DNA from: Parasponia andersonii
Lineage: Eukaryota > Streptophyta > Magnoliopsida > Rosales > Cannabaceae
DNA: 64,000 nt
Direction of reading: 5' to 3'
Assembly (NCBI GenBank): GCA_002914805.1
Contig: JXTB01000020.1
Location: 239,669-303,668, forward strand
A model generated the notes under the pieces. The model saw only the letters and a program-made list of their open reading frames with translations, searched no databases and was not told where the DNA came from. Each line of letters begins with the position of its first letter. Position 1 is the stretch's first letter. The position numbers were made by a program, and so were the translations under genes. Of the stretch, positions 55,323 to 64,000 are shown in pieces.

Positions 55323-56587
55323 ATAGATATTGATTGAATTAAGATATATGATAGTGTTGTCAGAACATTTATCAATGTTAAATATAGGCCAGATATGAGA
55401 AAAATTCTTATATCTTTGGGGATGCTCGATTCATAAGGTTATAAGTATTCAGCTAAAGGTGAAGTTTTGAGTGTTAGTAAGGATGCTCATATGATGATTA
55501 AGGGAAAATTACATAATGGCCTCTATTTTCTTCAGGAGAGTATTGTTGTTCGTGTTATTGTAGCCTCATCTTGTTTCGTTCCCAATTTTGATATTATATG
55601 TTTATTGGATGGTCATAAAATTGGAGAATTTGACTTTCGTAACTATTGTGTTTATGGGACACGATATTTGGTCAAGTTTGGTTCTACTACTTATAAGATT
55701 AAGGGATTAATGGATTATATCCATTCAAAATTTTCTTCTCCTAATTTGTATGTGAGTGGTTCTTGTTATTTTTTGACATTTGATGACGACAATGGTGTAA
55801 AATTTTGTAAGAATCAATTTTGCAAGGAGAAAAAGATAGTGAGATACCACACTATTTGAAGGACACCACAATGATTTTTGGGTGCAGAATATTTGAATAA
55901 GACTCTTTTGGGAAAGCTTGATGCTTGCTTTCTATTGTTTTCATATCGAAAGGTATTTGGATTGAAGCTTATACATATACCTGCTATTTGGTTAGAAGAT
56001 CTCCATCAGTGGTATTTTGTTTAAAGACTCTGTTTGAGGTATAACTTAGTAATTCTACTATCTTTGATTTGAAATTATTTAGTTGTCCTGCTTATGCACT
56101 TGTGAATGATTGTTAACTCGAGTGATTGACAACAATCTTTTATGGATTTTAGATTGGGGTAAACGGCTTTTTATTGTGGTTTGTTGAGCCATTGTCATCA
56201 AATTTGTTACTTAGGAGAGCTCTTGAATTTGATGAGTTGGCCATCCTATTCGATATAGGGGAGTTAGTATGTGCAGATTAAGATCCTAATGTTTGTAAGC
56301 AGATGGAGCTTCCAGTTGAAACTTCTATCAAAATTTTTTATTCTACTACTTTGTTTGTTGTTAGTAGAGAAAGCAGTTTGCTTCATTGGTTTGGTTTTGC
56401 AAAGTTAGTTTATTTTGTATTAGCTGCAATAAATATGGTGACTGAGTCGGGTGCTCTTTAAAAGTTCAAGTACTTCTTAAACTTATTTTGTATTACAGAT
56501 TATAATTAGCCCTTTGGAGTTTTAGAGGAGATCACGAAGGAGTTTTAATAATTTGGACTTGATATAATTTTGCACGAAAGTGGAGAT
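55323..56587 (+). pseudogene. Copia D: protease-to-integrase and C-terminal pol remains
   Basis: Plus-strand frames match a different copia family (Sto-4/Retrofit-like pattern). Before the ORF: VVRTFINVKYRPDMRKILIS, LGMLDS, stop, GYKYSAKGEV. The ORF 55467-55859 reads VSKDAHMMIKGKLHNGLYFL, FDFRNYCVYGTRYLVKFGS, and KGLMDYIHSKFSSP, then DDDNGVKFCKNQFCKEKKIV: the integrase is joined from the first Asp region straight to the second, an in-frame loss of about 45 codons. Later fragments (NTACYLV-like, CPAYALVND, ALEFDELAIL) follow in other frames. RT is missing. Copia C is inserted at its left edge. Confidence 0.75.
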
Positions 56588-56692
56588 TATTGGAATTATG
56601 ACTTCCAATTAAGTGAAGGAAAAAGTTTGGGCCAAGGTCCAAATAGAACTTGGAAGTTACCTTATTTTTAGTGGGTAGTTTGATACATTGGA

Positions 56693-56732
<40 letters not shown>

Positions 56733-57219
56733 GTTTAGTGTGAAGAAAAAGTGTGGACACACAAAGCAGCAACTGTAAGAATTAGTGTATGTTTTGAGAG
56801 TGTGTAGCCAACCGTGTAGAGAAGATTTTGGATAGTCGTATTAGGTATCTTTATATATAATTGTTTCTCTCTTAGTATGTGGGAATTTAGTATAAACAAG
56901 CTTTTGGATTTAGATTTCTTTCTAGTTTATTTATTTGTTATTTCCTTTTAATATTGGCATCCAAATTGTTAGCAAAGTATCTTCTTTACCGTCTTGCTTA
57001 CTTTTATGAGAGAGAAATTTGGGTGTATTTAGGATTTGGGTGTGAGAAAATTTTATTAGACTTTTGTAATCTCCTTTTATTATAGTGGAATTCTTTACCG
57101 TCTCTGACGTGGACATAGACTTTATTTTATAGTTGAATCATAATAAATTCTTGTGTTGTTTGTGATTTCTATTATTTATATTTTATCATAAATCTCTATA
57201 ATTTGGCATTTGTCTAACA
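56588..57219 (+). mobile_element. Copia D, 3' LTR
   Basis: AAAGTGGAGAT (polypurine tract) is followed by TATTGGAATTATGACTTCC, the form in which copia LTRs start (TGTTGGAATTATG). The LTR contains a TA microsatellite (56698-56722) and ends about GTCTAACA at 57219. There is no 5' partner in the window. It sits where exon 4 of the ALKBH6-like gene would be expected. Confidence 0.6.
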
Positions 57220-57245
57220 AATTTGGTATTTGTACTTCTACTAGC

Positions 57246-57248
<3 letters not shown>

Positions 57249-57290
<42 letters not shown>
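57249..57290. repeat. TA microsatellite, about 42 bp
   Basis: An uninterrupted (AT)n run. Confidence 0.95.
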
Positions 57291-57295
<5 letters not shown>

Positions 57296-57718
57296 TAAGG
57301 AAATAGCTTCAATTGATGGCATATTGGCTATAAAATTCAACTATGCATATTAGCTATAAAATTCAACTATGAAAACAAGAGCAATATTGGAAAATAAATA
57401 AGTCCCACTTAGGCACTTACATTCTTGTAACAGAAGACCCTTTTCATGCACAACTCCACCCGCTAGGAAGAGAACAGAAACCATAAAAGAAAATTAAAAT
57501 CAATATAAGGAGAAGCTAGAGTTGCACTTGTACATAAATATTTCATCAATATGAAATTCTCAAAAAGGTGAACAAACCTCAATTCTGTAGTCTTCTGTTC
57601 TTCAAAGATTTCCACTTTTATAGAGGAGCTCAACTGATCTAAAAATCAGGAGGGGACAAGAATGAGTGGGGATATATAAGAAACACAAATGCAAATGGGG
57701 GAAAAGTCAAAAACTAAG

Positions 57719-58411
57719 TGTTGTGCGGTCTAAAATCCTAAGGTCGCATAAGGATTATATGCGACCTCCTCCGTAAGGATTATATGCGACCTCCTCCGTG
57801 AAGGTTATATGCGACCTCCTCCGAGCAGTTTGCCTTGTCAAACAGGAAACCTACAAGGAGAGGGAAACAAGTAAATGCTATGAAGGAAACCTACAGGGAA
57901 AGGGAAACTGAAGTATCCTATTTGTAATCAAGTAGTTATTCATTTTGAATAGTTATCCAATTATATTGTTACTTAATTTACGTTACCCAATTGTATAGTT
58001 ACCCGTTTATACAATTAGGATCCTAGAGACATAAGGATCCTAGGGATATAAGGTTACCTGTATCTATATAAAGGGGACTCTATGTTCCGAAGGATAATTC
58101 AAGTCACAAAGAAACCAAGTCAGAGCAAATTCAAGTCTGGGTAATTCCAAGTTTAGAGTATTCCAAGCTTTGGGTAGTCAAAGTCTTTAGTATTCTTCAA
58201 TAGCTTTTCAGTTTTTCCGATTTCCAAACGAGATTGTAATCTTGAGTGTTCATAAAATAGTGAGAAAACAGTGGACGTAGGCTCATCTTTTTCGGGGCTG
58301 AACCACTATAAATCTCTCTCTCCTTATTTGCTTTGATTATTACTTCAATTCACATAAGTCACGTCTCTTGATTTTTTCTAAATTTATTGTTGATAAAACC
58401 TCCATCAACAC
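57719..58411 (+). mobile_element. Solo LTR of the Tat family
   Basis: The LTR runs from TGTTGTGCGGTC to CCTCCATCAACA, 693 bases, flanked by a perfect 5-bp duplication CTAAG (57714-57718 and 58412-58416). It matches the Tat 5' LTR at 35671-36255. It lies in intron 1 of the ALKBH6-like gene. It carries a TATA box (TATATAAAGG, 58065-58074). Confidence 0.95.
57750..57825. repeat. Three tandem units of about 26 bp in Tat solo LTR
   Basis: AGGATTATATGCGACCTCCT occurs at 57751 and 57777, and AGGTTATATGCGACCTCCT at 57802. The array is absent from the LTR at 35671-36255 and explains part of the length difference. Confidence 0.85.
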
Positions 58412-58444
58412 TAAGAAAGGGAAAAGGCACAAATGGAATACACA

Positions 58445-58558
58445 TATATGATTCGTAAGGATGGGTTGTTCATTTTGTGCAATAAACTCAGGTATGTACA
58501 TTAGAGTTGGCAGAGATCCAACTTTGAACTTATCAAGGTTCTTGTGTTTTTCTTCCAT
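58445..58558 (-). pseudogene. ALKBH6-like exon 1
   Basis: ATG at 58556-58558, donor G-T at 58444-58443, phase 1. The open exon encodes 38 codons, and the block VGSLPTLMYIPEFI is the typical start of ALKBH6 proteins. A 23-base A-run and TA-rich DNA lie just upstream (58665-58687). Confidence 0.8.
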
Positions 58559-59518
58559 GTCTTTGACCAACCTAAGCCAAACCAAAACATTCGTAATAAA
58601 GTTAGTGATATATATAATTGAATAAATATAAATATAGATAGTAAATACTATCTTCTTTTTAATCAAAAAAAAAAAAAAAAAAAAAAACATTAAAGTAGTA
58701 GAATATAGTCAAAGTCTTGGTGAAATTAAGATTAAACATGGGTGATACTGATTCCCCCTAAGAATGACTAAAACTGAAATCGCAAAAGCAGAAGCAAAGG
58801 GATTGATTGAATTCAAACCTGATTAAGCTTCAAAACAATGATAATATTTGTTTAAAGGAGAAGAGAAGAGAAGAGAGAACTGTCTACTGTCTACAATCTC
58901 AATCTGAGTGAAGTGGCCAAAAGTGTGTACAAGTACAACTACCGTGTATATCTATATCAACTGTTTAAGCTCCACTATTGTATTTGCCCACCACCTCTAC
59001 GGTATTAATCCTAGCTGCTCTGCTTTGTGAAGATCTGGATCTTACGATGTCTCAGAGGTTCTCTAACTTTTGGTATAAATTGATTGTATATTCATTTTGA
59101 GGATAATGAATTTATATTTATCTGGCAATAGATCTAAAGCAAACTCTCGGTTGAGGGACGACAGTAGTGATTCTGTCACTTACTTTTCGTTTTGAGAATC
59201 AAGTAGCCCATACACATGCACGTATAACACATAATTTATTCTATATTGTTTTCTTTATTTTGCAATAGCAAATTTCCTAATTGTATTTCTTCGATTATAA
59301 AGCAAATAATTTATTTTAATAAAGAATTTCCTTTTTTTTCAAAAAAAAACATTACATTTGTTTAAAAAAAAAAAAGAACGTTTTGACATTATCTTTCTAT
59401 TTAAGATAAAGTACCTCAATTTGCTTGTCGCCTCAATGGTTTTCATCATGCTAAGCAAAATTGCTTACATAGCACTGATTTAGCGCCTCCATCTAGTCAA
59501 CAACATCTAGAATCTTCT
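58559..59518. other. Region upstream of the ALKBH6-like start; no gene seen
   Basis: It holds the A-run at 58665-58687, a GA-rich repeat AGAAGAGAAGAGAAGAG near 58858, and A- or T-runs. It may contain the former promoter of the ALKBH6-like gene, but no element can be identified with certainty. Confidence 0.4.
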
Positions 59519-59696
59519 TGTTGATAGTTTGTTATAACAGACCCGAGCTTTTAGATCTTCTTGTTGAGCAATCAGTTGTACAAAATATCTTGTAATAAGC
59601 TGCTTATAAATACAAGTGTCTCAGCCTCAGTACGATTAAGTCTGAGAGCTATTCTTCTTTACTCTGTTTACTTTTACTTTACTCATAAATCTCACA
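59519..59696 (+). mobile_element. Copia E, 5' LTR (short)
   Basis: The LTR starts TGTTGATAGTTTG and ends AAATCTCACA, 178 bases, directly before TGGTATCAGAGC. It has a TATA box TATAAATA at 59605-59612. Short LTRs of this size are typical of Ale-like copia elements. The 3' LTR is not in the window. Confidence 0.85.
59605..59612 (+). promoter_or_regulatory. TATA box of copia E
   Basis: TATAAATA, about 85 bases before the end of the LTR. Confidence 0.6.
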
Positions 59697-59708
59697 TGGT
59701 ATCAGAGC
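59697..59708 (+). other. Copia E primer-binding site (tRNA-iMet)
   Basis: TGGTATCAGAGC is a perfect match to the tRNA-iMet complement and begins at the base after the LTR. Confidence 0.95.
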
Positions 59709-59725
59709 TTTGATCCGTACCATCA

Positions 59726-61294
59726 ATGGCTTCCTTGAGTTCTACCTCCGATAGTTCCAACTCCTCTGCTCTCACGATGCTTCAGAAAACTAATTCGTGC
59801 TCGCCATTCAACAATGTTCTCAACACGGTGATATATGTCAAGCTTGATCGGACCAACTACTCCATTTGGTGGTCTCAGGTGGTTCCTGCACTTCGCGGCC
59901 ACAATCTCATTGGCTATGTTCTCAGCACAAAACCATGTCCACCAGAGTTCATTGACATTCCAGACGACCATGGCGGCATCTCTCAGACTGTGAATCCCAA
60001 ATTCACTCGCTGGAATCGTGAGGATCAGCTCCTGCTCAACAGGTTACTCTCGTCAATCTCACCTTCACTACTTAGTCAAGTTTTTCGTTGCAAGACAACT
60101 TGTAATGATGCGACTGTTACTGCTATTCTCAATCGAAACTCCACTGATGAAATGTCAATTCAGGAGGTTCAATCTCTTCTTCTTACTCAAGAGATTCGCA
60201 TTGAGCAGATGAACTCTTCTAGTCTGCTTGAATTGCAATATGCTTCAGCCAATTTTGCAAGAAGAGGTAGAGGTAGGGGTTATGATGGTTCATACCGTGG
60301 CAAAGGCCGTGGTCGAGTAGCTTCAACTACTAGTTCTGCTGGTGGTGGTCGAGGTAATGGTTACAGACCTATATACCAAATCTGTGGAAAAAAAAAAGGT
60401 CATGTTGCATTGGCCTGCTGGCATCGCATGGATGAGTCCTATCAGCTAGCTTCAACTCCATCGAATCCACATCCTTCTAGCACCAAAGCTGATATAGCAG
60501 CAGCGTTTCTTGCTACTCTAGAGACTGTAGCTGACCCAAGCTGGTATGCTGATACAGGTGCCACTAATCATATGACAGTAGATCTGAACAATCTCCCAAT
60601 TGGTACTGATTACTGTGGTGTCGACAAACTGATGGTTGGTAATGGTAAGTATCTTCCAATTACTCATACTGGATCTTCGTTTCTACATTCCAATGCTCAT
60701 AATCAGTCTCTTAAGCTTCTTAATATACTAAGAGTACCTAAAATTAAAAAGAGTTTGGTTAGTGTTTCTAAACTCACTGTTGAGAATGCTGTTTATGTGG
60801 AATTTCATTCTAATTTCTGTGTTGTGAAGGAAAATATCACTGGGAATGTTCTACTTCAAGAACAAGTTAAGAATGGCCTATACTTGCTGTCGAATCCTGG
60901 TTCTCACGCTTCACCATTAAAGCAGATTGATTGTACTGCTTTTACATGTTCATTTAGTCATTTTTCCTCTTGCTCTAAGTCAACTGCTTTATATAAAAAT
61001 AACATTGGTCTGTTCCAACCAATTAGTCAGTCCATGAATTTTTCTGTTTCTAGTGTTTTAGATCAAGCCAAATTATGGCATCAAAGGTTAGGACATCCAT
61101 CTAAGCAGATTTTATCTCTTATACTGAAAACATGTAATCAATCTATGCCTTCTAGTGACAAAGATATGTTCTGTTCTACCTGCCAATATGGAAAGATTCA
61201 TTCATTATCTTTTACTAGATGTGATACTAAAACTACTCAGGTTCTGCCCCAGTTACTTCCTTTGCTGGTTATCATTACTATATCCATTTCTTAA
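59726..61294 (+). pseudogene. Copia E Gag-protease-pre-integrase ORF
   Basis: A 522-codon open frame starts 18 bases after the primer site at ATG 59726. Residues about 30-150 form a UBN2-type capsid (VKLDRTNYSIWWSQVVPALR). Residues about 178-198 are Gly/Arg-rich, then a zinc knuckle reads YQICGKKKGHVALAC, with the first Cys replaced by Tyr and one extra residue from an A-run. The protease site is WYADTGATNHM (residue about 275), intact. The pre-integrase zinc region is LWHQRLGHPSKQ...FCSTCQYGK. At about 61240 a deletion removes the 'LelIHtDlwGp' block and shifts the frame, ending the ORF. It is the most intact retroelement ORF in the window. Confidence 0.9.
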
Positions 61295-62260
61295 ATGATT
61301 TTACAAGATATACTTGGATTTATCCTTTAAAAACCAGGTCCAAAGCTCTTACTATTTCAAAACATTCAAAGTTATGGTTGAAAAGCAGTTTGATAAGTCT
61401 ATTAAGAGTGTCCAAAGTAATTGGGGTGGTGAGTACAGACTCTTTGATCCCTTCCTGACTCATGAAGGAATTCGCATTAGACATTCCTGTCCACACATTC
61501 ATCAACAAAATGGTTGGGCTGAAAGGAAACATCGTCACATAGTTGAGTTGGGTCTTGCTCTTTTAGCACAAGCAAAAATGCCATTATAATTCTGGTGGGA
61601 TGTCTTTTCTAGTGCTACTTTGCTAATCAATTATTTATCTACTACTGTGTTAGAAAATATGACACCTTTTCAAGTTCTTAGTGGGCATAAACCAGATTAT
61701 ACTTTTCTTAAAGTGTTTGGCTTAGCTTGTTTTTCTTATCTTCGAGCATATAATTCTCACAAGTTAGAATTTTGAAGTGCTAAGTGTCTATTCCTCGGTT
61801 ATGGTATATTTCATAAAGGCTATAAAGGCTTACATAAGTCAAGTAGGGTTTATATTTCTAGACATGTAGATTTTGATGAAACTAAGTTTCCATATGCAGA
61901 ATTGTTTGGTTCTCAACCTAATCTTAGTGTGACACATGAACCAGTTATGCCTTCTACTCTCACTTCTACCTAGTTTGATCCATTACAAGCTTCTATTATA
62001 GTTACAATTGGAGATGTTCCATTCCCAGTACATACTTTGGCGTCTCAATCTGTTACAACAATAGCATCAGGTTCAGTTTCCCAATCAACTGATCAGCCCT
62101 TTTCAGTTTCAGCTAGTCCGTACCCTACAGCTTCACCATCCACATCACAGCCTATTCAATCCACTCATTTTATAGTTGCTCGCTCAAAAAATAGCATTTT
62201 CAAGCCAAAGATGTACTTGGCTCAAAAGCCTCTTTCTGTTCAAATAGGTCCTACTGAACC
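61295..62260 (+). pseudogene. Copia E integrase remains, 3' truncated
   Basis: After the frameshift the core continues: FAGYHYYIHFLNDFTRYTWI, then VQSNWGGEYRLFDPF (second catalytic Asp is Asn), HQQNGWAERKHRHIVEL (Glu kept), and the C-terminal blocks FWWDVFSSATLLINYL, KVFGLACFSYLRAYNSHKLE and FLGYGIFHKGYKGL. The linker ends VARSKNSIFKPKMYLAQKPL, just before the RT should begin. At about 62260 the copia sequence stops and the Tat antisense gene begins. Stops occur at about 61587, 61773 and 61972. Confidence 0.85.
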
Positions 62261-63052
62261 GCAAGAGTATACAAGATCAACGACCTTCCAGTTGAAGAAT
62301 TTAACTGGAAGGTACTAGGTACAACGAAGAACTTGGTCGCTTGGAGTCTGATTCCGAAGGGTGCCGCATTCCCAGACCCCCCGGTTATCTCTTCCAAGCC
62401 ATCGAGCTCGAAGAAGCCAAGAAAAAGGACGGACTTAGGTGCCTCGTCCTCCAGGATCAGAAAAAGAAAGGCACCAGCTAAACCTCCACGCTCAGAGCCT
62501 TCATCCCCAGAAACAGTGTCACCACCAGCTCCTCAACCAGCTCCACAAGAAGAAGGTAATCACACACTCATTCTAATTACCTTTATATTATGTTTCTTTC
62601 CTCGCTCACTAACATTCTGTACAGAGATGGTCATTGGAAGCGGTCTGCGANGGGATCAGCTCGCAAGAGTATACAAGATCAACGACCTTCCAGTTGAAGA
62701 ATTTAACTGGAAGGTACTAGGTACAACGAAGAACTTGGTCGCTTGCAGTCTGATTCCGAAGGGTGCCGCATTCCCAGACCCTCTGGTTATCTCTTCCAAG
62801 CCATCGAGCTCGAAGAAGCCAAGAAAAAGGACGGACTTAGGTGCCTCGTCCTCCAGGATCAGAAAAAGAAAGGCACCTGCCAAACCTCCACGCTCAGAGC
62901 CTTCATCCCCAGAAACAGTGTCACCACCAGCTCCTCAACCAGCTCCACAAGAAGAAGGTAATCACACACTCATTCTAATTACCTTTATATTATGTTTCTT
63001 TCCTCGCTCACTAACATTCTGTACAGAGATGGTTATTGGAAGCGGTCTGCGA
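62261..63052. repeat. 390-bp direct duplication meeting at an N
   Basis: 62261-62650 and 62663-63052 are nearly identical (offset 402; I count about five single-base differences, for example near 62342, 62382 and 62632). The undetermined base is at 62651, followed by GGGATCAGCT. Copy one follows copia E; copy two continues into the rest of the antisense gene. Confidence 0.95.
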
Positions 63053-63493
63053 GCTCCTCCATCAACTCTCGGGTCAATGGCAAAAAAAAAAACACCCGAG
63101 AGTACGCCGCCATCGAAAGAGAAGGAGAAGGTCGACTGCTCGAAGAAGAGAAAAGTCGCCTTCGAGGACATCCCAGCGAGCTCGCCCCCTCCACAACCAT
63201 CTTAGCCAGCGAGCACTCCCGAACCCCCTGCCGAGGCTGCTACTTCTTCGGAACCGAACTTGGCAGATAAAGGCGATGAGCTCTTCGCACTCCTTAACCA
63301 ACTACCAGAGAAGGCTGGTATGAGCACAACCTTCATCGACCGCTTCACGTCTGAAGAGGGTTGGGAGCGAATGAAGCGACGTTCCGCCAAGGTCGCTTTC
63401 GGATCTACAATGAGGATGTTGGCCAATGTAAGCTTCTTATCTCTCTTTACTCTTTTGATGTTGACTTGGAGATTTACATATATTTATTTTTAG

Positions 63494-63976
63494 ACTGCAG
63501 CTGCTGCTGTCTTGATGCACGATCCAGTTCTCGAATGCTTAGAGAAAGCTGAGAAAGTGGATGAAATAACTCAAGCATTCGAGAACTCGGAAAAGGCTTG
63601 GGAGGAGGAGAGAGCGGACTTCTACTCAGAGAAGCAGCAGATGCTCGAGGACCTAAACAAGGAGAAACTCGCCAAGGAAAATCTCGAGGAGAAAGTCAAA
63701 GAGCTTGAGATGGTCGTTTCTGAGTATCCAGACCGTATGAGAGAAGCAACCACCGAGGCGGTTCACAAAGCCATCGAAGAGTTCAAAGCGACCGAGGTCA
63801 AAGAACTCAAAGATAAGGCTAGTGATATCGCCTCGTCGACCATCATCTTCAACATATTCTGCGAGCATCCGGATTTTGACTTCTCCATCCTTGGCGAGGA
63901 TGTGGTCGAACTTGTGCAGAGCTGGAAGGAGGACACGACCAAGACTGGTGATGACGGCGCGAGCCCTTCCTCATGA
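63494..63976 (+). pseudogene. Antisense gene exon 4: coiled-coil and conserved C-terminus
   Basis: The exon is open from the acceptor TTTTTAG to TGA at 63974-63976. It starts TAAAAVLMHDPVLECLEKAE; the middle has heptad-like Leu/Ile/Val spacing within a Glu/Lys-rich helix (about residues 30-85 of the exon). The end NIFCEHPDFDFSILGEDVVE is nearly the same in the copy at 42711-43200, so the C-terminus is under similarity constraint or recently shared. Confidence 0.7.
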
Positions 63977-63982
63977 AGTGGT

Positions 63983-64000
63983 CTTTTTTTTTTTTTTTTT
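63983..64000. repeat. Poly-T run at window end
   Basis: At least 16 T residues after TGAAGTGGTC. It is an ordinary homopolymer run directly after the antisense gene stop. Confidence 0.8.

Larger units (their letters stand above)
57421..58558 (-). pseudogene. ALKBH6-like 2OG-Fe(II) dioxygenase, first three exons
   Basis: Exon 1 (58445-58558) starts MEEKHKNLDKFKVGSLPTLM, then YIPEFIAQNEQPILTNHI, and ends at a GT donor. Exon 2 (57578-57638) follows an acceptor TTTTTAG and contains KWKSLKNRRLQN in one frame; the Trp of the following W-G-G is TGA, and a one-base shift separates it from the HIYQ start. Exon 3 (57421-57462) reads GGVVHEKGLLLQE and ends at GTAAGT. This is the N-terminal part of plant AlkB homologue 6, a nuclear/cytosolic nucleic-acid demethylase-like protein. 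The catalytic HxD...H jelly-roll exons are absent; copia D lies where they should start. Exon 1 looks intact; the gene as a whole is a truncated pseudogene. Confidence 0.8.
62261..63976 (+). pseudogene. Tat antisense gene, second copy, 5' truncated
   Basis: This copy matches exons 2-4 of the gene at 42711-47598. Exon 2 is present twice (62261-62555 and 62663-62957): ARVYKINDLPVEEFNWKVLG, then SSSKKPRKRTDLGASSSRIR and a Pro/Ser-rich tail. Introns are 62556-62624 and 62958-63026 (69 nt each; same position as 46499-46568). Exon 3 (63027-63427) has MVIGSGLRAPPSTLGSM, the basic motif SKKRKVAFED, one stop at 63203-63205, then FIDRFTSEEGWERMKRRSAK. Intron 63428-63493. Exon 4 (63494-63976) is fully open, with a predicted coiled coil (KAWEEERADFYSEKQQMLED and on) and the end FDFSILGEDVVELVQSW. 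Orientation suggests a minus-strand Tat element to its right. Function unknown. Confidence 0.8.

Noticed and set aside
57220-57240. TTGGTATTTGT after the copia D LTR as a primer-binding site
   Set aside because: It resembles the tRNA-iMet site only over the first bases, and no copia coding follows; the block at 56588 follows a polypurine tract, so it is a 3' LTR.
56698-57290. TA arrays as a CRISPR-like or satellite array
   Set aside because: They are simple dinucleotide runs without spacers.
63983-64000. Terminal T-run as a retroposon poly-A tail or telomeric end
   Set aside because: There is no target duplication or telomere repeat in view, and the window simply ends there.

Overview
The window looks like nuclear DNA of a flowering plant, most likely a eudicot. 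It is strongly AT-rich, has many TA microsatellites, has exon remnants with GT..AG introns, and is filled with plant-type LTR retrotransposons. I found no intact host gene, no rRNA or tRNA gene and no CRISPR array. It reads as a heterochromatic 'graveyard': five Ty1/copia elements or pieces, one large Ty3/gypsy Tat-type element plus a piece of a second, four copies or fragments of a long (about 2.8-2.9 kb) LTR family, one short solo LTR, MITE-like repeats, and the ruins of two recognisable host genes.

Layout. 1-4.2 kb: AT-rich DNA with two copies of a MITE-like repeat, the second split by a 1.6-kb insertion flanked by a 9-bp direct repeat. 4.5-5.7 kb: minus-strand copia gag relic with a tRNA-iMet primer site. 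5.7-7.6 kb: 3' half of a family-1 beta-glucosidase gene (minus strand), decayed. 8.4-27.6 kb: copia A (+), an old element carrying two insertions inside its RNase H region: a solo long LTR (13724-16635, perfect 5-bp target duplication) and the full-length copia B (16833-26389, minus strand). 27.6-35.6 kb: non-coding DNA with a hAT-like GC-richer block, several tandem or direct duplications, two weak exon-like ORFs and a long-LTR fragment.

35.7-47.6 kb: a Tat-lineage gypsy element with 5' LTR, gag, protease, RT, RNase H, a second archaeal-type RNase H, integrase, and then a gene on the opposite strand (42711-47598, minus) with four exons; its third exon is broken by another solo long LTR (43440-46257). 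48.0-50.9 kb: a fourth long LTR. 50.9-55.3 kb: 5' half of copia C (minus; same family as B) inserted in copia D (+; 55.3-57.2 kb). 57.4-58.6 kb: the first three exons of an ALKBH6-like gene (minus), with a Tat solo LTR in intron 1. 59.5-62.3 kb: 5' part of copia E (+). 62.3-64.0 kb: a second, better preserved copy of the Tat antisense gene, with a 390-bp direct duplication that meets at an undetermined base (N).

The most interesting points are the spliced antisense gene of the Tat elements (three short introns whose two checkable positions are kept in the two copies), the GC-rich tandem-repeat leader shared by copia B and C, and the probable assembly join at 62651. Nearly every enzyme domain carries stops, frameshifts or catalytic substitutions, so none of the elements looks autonomous today.
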